Below are positions 58,066 to 64,000 of a DNA stretch of 64,000 nucleotides, piece by piece. The position numbers and the translations under genes are program-made. Below the pieces are notes generated by a model that was not told the DNA's origin, did not search any database, and was given only the letters and a program-made list of their open reading frames with translations. Origin of the DNA: ZC4RG30 sp963726085 (GTDB lineage Bacteria; Pseudomonadota; Gammaproteobacteria; Steroidobacterales; Steroidobacteraceae); contig CAVSAR010000003.1 in assembly GCA_963726085.1 (NCBI GenBank), positions 1 to 64,000 on the forward strand, given 5' to 3'. Each line of letters begins with the position of its first letter. The stretch's first letter is position 1.

Positions 58066-60109
58066 CTACTGGACTGCCTGATGCGCGCGCTGCGTGAGGT
58101 AGGCGCGCACTGCTTCGGCATCCTCGGCGCTGATGCGGCCGCGGAACGACACCATGCCGCGTGGTTCCAGCGCCCCATCCATCACCACCGAGCGGAACGC
58201 TTCCGGGGTATTGATCATGGGCGAGTAGCGCAGGTCGGGGAACAGGCCGCGATTGCCGTAGGCGGTCTCGTGGCACATGGCGCAGTTGACGCCAAACGTA
58301 TCGGCACCGTGTGCAATCTGCTCGGGGCTGCCGAATTGCGGCGGCGGATTGAGTGCCCGACGCGGCGGCGCCGGCGCAGCCGGCGGCAGGCTGGCCTTGC
58401 CGCCCAGCTTGTACACCAGCAGGCGTGAGCTGTTACCGGCGTAGTAGTCGCGTGTCCCGTATCCGGCCAGCTGCGCGATGTACTGTTCGCCCGCGATTTC
58501 GTAGCTGATGGGCGCGGCCACCACGCCGGTCTGCGGATCGGTGGACCACAGCTTCTTGCCGTCGCTGTCGCGAAACGCCGAGAACTCGCCCTTTTGCGCA
58601 CCCTGGAACACCAGGCCACCGGCCGTGCTCAATACACCCGAGGCAATGGTGCCGCGCTGCTCAGAGCGCCACACCTCGCGGCCGGCCACCGGATCCCAGG
58701 CGATCAGGAACGCGCGCGACTGGCGCGGCGCATCGGAGTGCAGGTCGTCATAGATGGTCGGCGGTGCGCGGCCGGTGGCCGAGTTGCCCACGCCTTCGCG
58801 CGCCACGTAGTTGGGGTCCGGCGCAAAGGCGGTGCTGGTCTCCACGATCGGCGTGTAGACCAGCCCGGTGCGCCGGCTGAAGGACAACGGGTGCCAGCTG
58901 TGCGCGCCCTGCCCGCCGGGTTGCACGATCACCGCCTTGCCGGTCTTGCCGAAGCGCGCCTCCGGATTCTCCACCGGCCGGCCGGTCTTCAGGTCGACGC
59001 CGCGTGGCCCAGGTCACGGTGGTGAACTTGTCGCGCGCAGCAGCTTGCCGGTGGCCGCATCGAGCACGTAGAAGAAGCCGTTCTTGGACGCCTGCATCAG
59101 CACGCGCTGCGGCGCCCCGTCGATCTTCAGGTCGGCCAGCATCAGCGGGCTGGTGGCATCGAAGTCCCAGCTCTCCGCGGGCGTCGCCTGGTAGTGCCAG
59201 ACGTAGGCGCCGGTATCGGCGTTGACCGCGACGATCGAAGCGAGGAACAGGTTGTCGCCGCCGCCGGGACTGCGCGCCTCGGCCACCCACGGCGTGCCAT
59301 TGCCGGTGCCGAAATAGAGCAGGTTGGGCTTCGGATCGTAGGCCATGCCGTCCCACACGGTGCCGCCGCCGAACTTCCAGCCAGCTCGCCGGTCCAGGTC
59401 TTGGCAGCCATCTGCAGCTGCGCGGTTCTCGTAGGGCTTGGCGGGATCGCCGGGCACGGTGTAGAAGCGCCAGATGCAGCTTGCCGTCGCGGCGTCATAG
59501 GCCGAGATGTAGCCACGCACGCCGATCTCCGAGCCGGCGTTGCCGATGATCACCTTGCCGTTGACGATGCGCGGCGCGCCGGTGATGGTGTAGGGCTTGC
59601 TCTGGTCCACGGTGACGCACTTCCCAGACCACCTTGCCGGTCTTGGCGTCGAGCGCGATCAGCCGGCCGTCGTAGGCGCCGACATAGATCCGGCCCTTCC
59701 AGGCCGCCACGCCGCGATTGACCACGTCGCAGCAGCCCTTGATGCCGGTCTCGCCCGGGACCTTCGGGTCGTATTTCCACAGCGGCTTGCCCGTGCGGGC
59801 GTCGAAGGCGAACACCTTGCTCCAGGCGCTGGTCACGTACAGCACGCCATCGATCACCAGCGGCGAGGCTTCCTGGCCGCGATTGGTATCGAGGTCCGCG
59901 TACCAGGCGAGGCCCAGCTGCGACACGTTGTCGCGTGGTGATCCTGGCCAGCGGACTGAAGCGCTGTTCGTCGTAGGTGCGGCCGATGCTCATCCACTGG
60001 CCCGGTTCCGCATCGGCATTGCGCAACCGCGCGGCGTCTACGCCTGCGGCCATGCCAATCGTGCTGACGGGGCCAGCAGGCAGGCCAGTGCCGCGCAGCG
60101 CGCGAACAC
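58066..60109 (-). CDS. PQQ-dependent alcohol dehydrogenase with C-terminal cytochrome c domain, frame broken several times
   Basis: A quinohaemoprotein of about 680 residues. From a GTG at 60109 a signal-like start (RCAALACLLAPSARLA) leads into WMSIGRTYDEQRFSPLARI and NVSQLGLAWYADLDT. The vicinal cysteine pair GCCDVVNRG and propeller motifs (YVGAYDGRLIALDAKTGKVVW, FGGGTVWDGMAYDPKPNLLYFGTGNGTPW) follow. The C-terminal domain holds a haem c motif CAMCH with a distal Met in RGMVSFRG. Frame changes occur near 60055, 59935, 59615, 59425, 59385 and 59015. Such periplasmic enzymes oxidise alcohols and pass electrons to cytochromes. The start is 1 bp after the stop of the next upstream gene. Confidence 0.82.
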
Positions 60110-60110
60110 T

Positions 60111-60504
60111 TCAGAGCTTGATCTTGCCACCGCCCATGCCGCCGATGCCGCCCAGGCCGCCGCCGGCATCCGGCACGACGATTCGGGATGAAGCCTCGCG
60201 ACGCATTTCCCGCGCCTCTTCAATGGCTTGCTCCAGGGCCTGGCGCACCGCCGCCGGGAACTGGTTGATGGCGTCTTCCAGCGACTTGGCTTCCATTTCA
60301 AATCCCAGCGGCAGCACGCCACCCGGGGTCAGCAGCTGGGTCTGGCCGCTGTACAGCACGGCGCGGCCGAGGATCAGGTTCACCATTGACCTGCACCGGC
60401 ACCAGGCGACGGATGGTCCCGGCCGTGCGATCGGTGAACACTTCTTCACGATAGAGGTTCGCGGTATCGAACCGGATTTCAGGCAGCTGCATTTCGGTAC
60501 TCAT
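60111..60504 (-). CDS. Conserved hypothetical protein with Gly-rich C-terminus, one frame break
   Basis: A protein of about 130 residues from ATG 60504 (MSTEMQLPEIRFDTANLYREEVFTDRTAGTIRRLVPVQVNGEPD). Near 60385 the frame changes and continues ILGRAVLYSGQTQLLTPGGVLPLGFEMEAKSLEDAINQFPAAVRQALEQAIEEAREMRREA, ending GGLGGIGGMGGGKIKL. Similar small cytoplasmic proteins occur in betaproteobacteria and gammaproteobacteria, to my recollection, with no known function. It sits 17 bp after mutT and 1 bp before the PQQ dehydrogenase. Confidence 0.75.
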
Positions 60505-60521
60505 GCGTGCAAGTGTACCTG

Positions 60522-60914
60522 TCAGCGCAGCCGCTGGCGTAGCGGCTCGATCATGGGCCGGTCCGCTTCCAGCAGGTCGCATGCAGCCAGCTCGTCCAGG
60601 CTTGCCCAGCGCAGTGCCTGACCGTCCAGCCCCTGGGGTTCGCCGGTGAAATGCGTGACCAGCCACAGATCAATCTCGACGCTGCGGTCCGGATAGGCAT
60701 GGGTGAACTGGCCCAGTGGCTGCGCGGCCTGGACCTCGATGCCCAGCTCCTCGCGCAATTCGCGTTGCAGTGCCTGGCGCGGCGACTCGTGGGCCTCGAC
60801 CTTGCCGCCGGGGAATTCCCAGCGACCGGACTGCCACTTGCCCGCTGGCCGCTGTGCGATCAGCACCTGCGGGGCGGCCCCGCTGCGCGCCAGGGCCGCA
60901 GCGACCACTTTCAT
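60522..60914 (-). CDS. mutT: 8-oxo-dGTP diphosphatase MutT (Nudix)
   Basis: A 130-residue Nudix hydrolase that removes oxidised guanine nucleotides. The Nudix box GGKVEAHESPRQALQRELREELGIEV is complete (G-x5-E-x7-REUxEExGU) at about residues 37-62. The opening MKVVAAALARSGAAPQVLIAQRPAGKWQSGRWEFPGG is typical. The ATG at 60914 is chosen; the open frame extends upstream into secA without similarity. It ends 17 bp before the hypothetical gene. secA lies 7 bp upstream on the same strand. Confidence 0.93.
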   Translation of the reverse strand: MKVVAAALARSGAAPQVLIAQRPAGKWQSGRWEFPGGKVEAHESPRQALQRELREELGIEVQAAQPLGQFTHAYPDRSVEIDLWLVTHFTGEPQGLDGQALRWASLDELAACDLLEADRPMIEPLRQRLR

Positions 60915-60921
60915 TGCTCGG

Positions 60922-63698
60922 CTATGCCAGCTGTCCGTGGCACTGCTTGTACTTCTTGCCGGAACCGCAGGGGCAGGGGTCGTTGCGCCCCACCTTTGGC
61001 ACGCCACGCACGAAAGGTGCCGGTGCTGGGCCTTGATCCTGCGCGGCCAGGGATCCGCCATCGGGCAGCGCTGCCTCGTCATCCCCCAGCTGTGCCGCAC
61101 CCGCGGCCGTGAGCAGGGACTGAGCTTCGGCGTGCTGTGCCTGCAGTGCGCGCATCAGCCGTTCGCGCTGCTCGGCTTCCTCGCGTTCGACCTGCGCCTC
61201 GTCGCGCACCTCCACCTTGGCCAGCATGGATGCGGACTCGAATTTCACGCGCCCCAGCATGGCCGTGAACAACTCGAAGGCCTCGCGCTTGAACTCGTAG
61301 CGATAGTCCTTTTGCGCGTAGCCGCGCAAGTGGATGCCCTGGCGCAGGTAGTCCATCGCGGCCAGGTGCTCGCGCCAGTGCGAATCGAGGTTGCGCAGCA
61401 CGATCTCGCGCTCGATCTGGCGCATCAGCGGCGCGCCGAAGCGCTCCACCTTGGAATTGTAGGACGCATCCACCGCCGCCACGGTGCGGGCGCGGAAAGT
61501 GCCCTCCTCGATTTCCGCGTTCTCGGCAACCCAGCCCTTGGCATCGACGGTGACATTGAAATCCCGTTCCAGGGCCGCGTTCAGGGCATCCAGGTCCCAG
61601 TCCGCCGGTGAGGTCTGGTGCGGCACGAACTGGTCGATCAGGCCGCCCACGGCTTCCTCGCGCATGCCGGCCACCGCGTCGGACAGGTCGGTCGCCCCCA
61701 GGATGCCGGTGCGCTGCTGGTAGACCACCTTGCGCTGGTCATTGGCCACGTCATCGAACAGCAGCAGCTGCTTGCGGATGTCGAAGTTGTGCGCCTCGAC
61801 CTTGCGCTGCGCCTTCTCGATTTGCCGCGTCAGCATCCCCGACTCGATGACCTCACCCTGCTTCATGCCCGCCATCTGCAGCAGGCGCTTGGTGCGGTTG
61901 GGATCGCCGAAGATGCGCATCAGCGTGTCTTCCATCGACAGATAGAAGCGCGATGATCCGGGATCGCCCTGGCGACCCGAACGACCGCGCAGCTGGTTGT
62001 CGATGCGCCGTGACTCGTGCCGCTCGGTGCCGATGATGTGCAGGCCACCGGCTTCCAGCACCTTGTTGTGCCGCAGCTGCCAGGCCGCGCGCAGCTCGGT
62101 CGCGACGCGCATCGTCGATGGTCTCGCCCTGGCCGGTCAGGTCCGCCAGCTCGGCCTCGAAATTGCCGCCCAGCTGGATGTCGGTGCCGCGGCCGGCCAT
62201 GTTGGTGGCAATGGTCACGGTGCCCGGCCAGCCGGCCTGCGCGATGACATGCGCCTCGCGCTCGTGCTGCTTGGCATTGAGCACCTGGTGCTTGATGTCC
62301 AGCTTGGTCAGCAGCCCGGACACGTGCTCGGAGGCCTCGATGGAGGTGGTGCCTACCAGCGCCGGCTGGCCGCGGGTGGCGCAGTCCCGGATGTCCTCGA
62401 TGATGGCTTCGTACTTGTCGTCCGCGTTGAGATAGACCAGGTCCGACATGTCCTTGCGGATCATCGGCCGGTGCGTGGGGATCACCACCACTTCCAGGCC
62501 ATAGATCTGCAGGAATTCCGGGGCTTCGGTGTCGGCGGTGCCGGTCATGCCGGAGAGCTTCTTGTACAGGCGGAAGTAGTTCTGGAAGGTGATCGAGGCA
62601 ACCGTCTGGTTTTCCTCGCGCACGCGCACGCCTTCCTTGGCCTCGACGGCCTGGTGCAGGCCCTCGGACCAGCGGCGCCCGGGCATGGTACGGCCGGTGA
62701 ACTCGTCGACGATGATCACTTCGCCGTTGCGCACGATGTATTCCACGTCGCGCTTGTAGATCGCATGCGCGCGCAGCGCCGCGTTGAGGTGATGCATCAG
62801 GCGGATATTGGCCGCGTCGTACAGGCTCTCGCCCTCGCGCAGCAGCCCGCTCTCGGACATCAGGTGCTCGACGTGCTCGTGGCCGGCCTCGGTGATGTGC
62901 ACCTGCTTCGGCCTTCTCGTCGACCAGGTAGTCGCCGGGACCGTCCTCCTGCAGCTGTCGCTCCAGGCCCGGCACCAGCTTGTTGATCGAGATGTACAGC
63001 TCCGTGCTCTCTTCGGCCGGACCGGAGATGATCAGCGGTGTGCGCGCCTCGTCGATGAGGATGGAGTCGACTTCATCGACAATGGCGAACGACAGGCCAC
63101 GCTGCACGCGGTCTTCCAGCCGGTAGGCCAGGTTGTCGCGCAGGTAGTCAAAGCCGAATTCGTTGTTGGTGCCGTAGGTGATGTCGCAGGCATAGGCGGC
63201 GCGCTTTTCCTGCGAGTCCTGCTGGCTGCGGATCACCCCCACGCTCATGCCCAGGAACTTGAGTACCGGCGACATCCACTCGGCGTCGCGCGAGGCCAGG
63301 TATTCGTTGACCGTGACCACGTGCACGCCCTCCCCGGGCAGCGCGTTGAGGTACATCGGCAGCGTGGCCACCAGGGTCTTGCCCTCGCCAGTGCGCATCT
63401 CCGCGATGCGACCCTGGTGCAGGGTCATGCCGCCGATCAGCTGCACATCGAAATGGCGCATCTTGAGCGTGCGCACGGCCGCCTCGCGGACCACCGCAAA
63501 GGCTTCCGGCAGCAGTTCGTCCAGGGTAGCCCCGGCCTTGAGCCGTTCACGGAATTCCGCGGTCTTGGCCCCCAGTGCCTCGTCGGGAAGGGCCTTGAGC
63601 GCCGGCTCGAAGGCGGAAGCCTGCCCCACCAGCTTGCTGTAGCTGCGCACGGTGCGCTCGTTGCGGCTGCCGAAAACTCGCGTCAATAACTGGAGCAC
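60922..63698 (-). CDS. secA: Preprotein translocase ATPase SecA, two frame breaks
   Basis: The motor of Sec-dependent export. Domains in order: VLQLLTRVFGSRNERTVRSY start, NBD1 with MRTGEGKTLVATLP (Walker A) and VDEVDSILIDEARTPLIISGP (Walker B), then NBD2 with TNMAGRGTDIQLGG, the helical wing/scaffold, and the C-terminal zinc motif DPCPCGSGKKYKQCHG. Total about 925 residues, normal size. An extra base near 62910 and a second frame change near 62108 split it into three frames. Being indispensable, it is probably intact in the cell. The GTG at 63698, preceded by GAGG about 11 nt upstream, gives the family N-terminus; the frame itself opens at 63767. Confidence 0.95.
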
Positions 63699-63858
63699 GT
63701 GGGTAAAGACCTCGGGTAGCCGAATCGGTTCATCGGGACAAACTGAAGGCGACCGGCTCAAATTCAAGCCGGGCGGCGGTTAACTCGTTATTTTACGATA
63801 TCTGCACGCCACTTGAGCGTGCGGAGAAGCAGGAGAGGACTTCCCCGGTCCGTCCCTT

Positions 63859-64000
63859 CAGGGATCTACGAATGAGAGCGGATTGATCTGCTGGCCGTTA
63901 CGCAGCACCTCGAAGTGCACGTGCGGCCCGGTGGAGCGTCCGGTGGAGCCCATCAGCGCGATGGGCTGGCCGCGCACCACCATGTCGCCCACCCGCACCA
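63859..64000 (-). CDS. M23 family metallopeptidase, C-terminal part only
   Basis: The last 46 codons of a LytM/M23 peptidase: VRVGDMVVRGQPIALMGSTGRSTGPHVHFEVLRNGQQ and a terminal INPLSFVDP. The HxH motif in GPHVHFEV is the zinc-binding signature of peptidoglycan endopeptidases or their inactive relatives. The gene continues beyond 64000. Its position next to secA matches the lpxC-M23-secA order of many gammaproteobacteria. Confidence 0.9.

Overview
This window is a high-GC (roughly 60-65% by eye) stretch of a gammaproteobacterial chromosome. Gene order is the main evidence: tRNA-Ser(GCU)-csrA-alaS-recX-recA-pncC at 1.0-6.4 kb, clpB-(zip)-pgeF-rluD/bamD at 23.8-29.7 kb, pilS-pilR-pilA-pilB-pilC-pilD-coaE-zapD-yacG at 34.9-45.2 kb, and mutT-secA-M23 peptidase at 60.5-64 kb are blocks typical of this class. 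I cannot place it at family level; it resembles high-GC gammaproteobacteria around Xanthomonadales/Nevskiales more than enterics. No phage, CRISPR array or intact insertion sequence is visible.

Layout. 0-1 kb: a decayed arsO-like flavin monooxygenase and gene-free DNA. 1-7.7 kb: SOS/recombination and translation genes (recA with a near-perfect LexA box), then an NTT-type transporter. 7.7-10.7 kb: a small autoregulated-looking membrane-protein/HTH pair facing a frame-broken TIR-FlgO/TolB-TPR gene. 10.8-17.8 kb: a tightly packed plus-strand run of ATP-grasp-like protein, methyltransferase, mutS, BNR-repeat protein, MoaD/ThiS-like protein and dicarboxylate symporter. 17.8-28.8 kb: minus-strand ABC exporter, lipase-like hydrolase, aspS, DUF502, FmdB zinc ribbon, clpB, ZIP transporter, pgeF, rluD. 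28.9-34.9 kb: bamD, nadE, sucCD (SucD with an unusual Lys/Arg tail) and a CaiB-type CoA transferase.

34.9-43.5 kb is a type IV pilus locus: the PilS/PilR two-component system, two nearly identical major pilin genes each with its own sigma-54 promoter, upstream inverted repeat, 5' leader hairpin and terminator, then the assembly ATPase, platform protein and prepilin peptidase. PilS/PilR would activate the pilin promoters with sigma-54; PilD processes the pilins; PilB and PilC assemble them.

45.2-60.5 kb is an accessory metabolic block placed between yacG and mutT: two S9 peptidases, an AraC regulator, a diiron-type protein with a MAPEG protein, a multicopper oxidase, a periplasmic phosphatase-like protein, a carotenoid/stilbene-cleavage oxygenase, a secreted amidohydrolase, a PQQ alcohol dehydrogenase with a cytochrome c domain and a conserved hypothetical gene.

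Caution: many genes carry frame breaks. Because indispensable genes (alaS, secA, coaE) are among them, most single breaks are probably assembly indels, not true pseudogenes. For the genes broken several times (TIR, ATP-grasp, carotenoid oxygenase, PQQ dehydrogenase, arsO remnant) the sequence alone does not decide.
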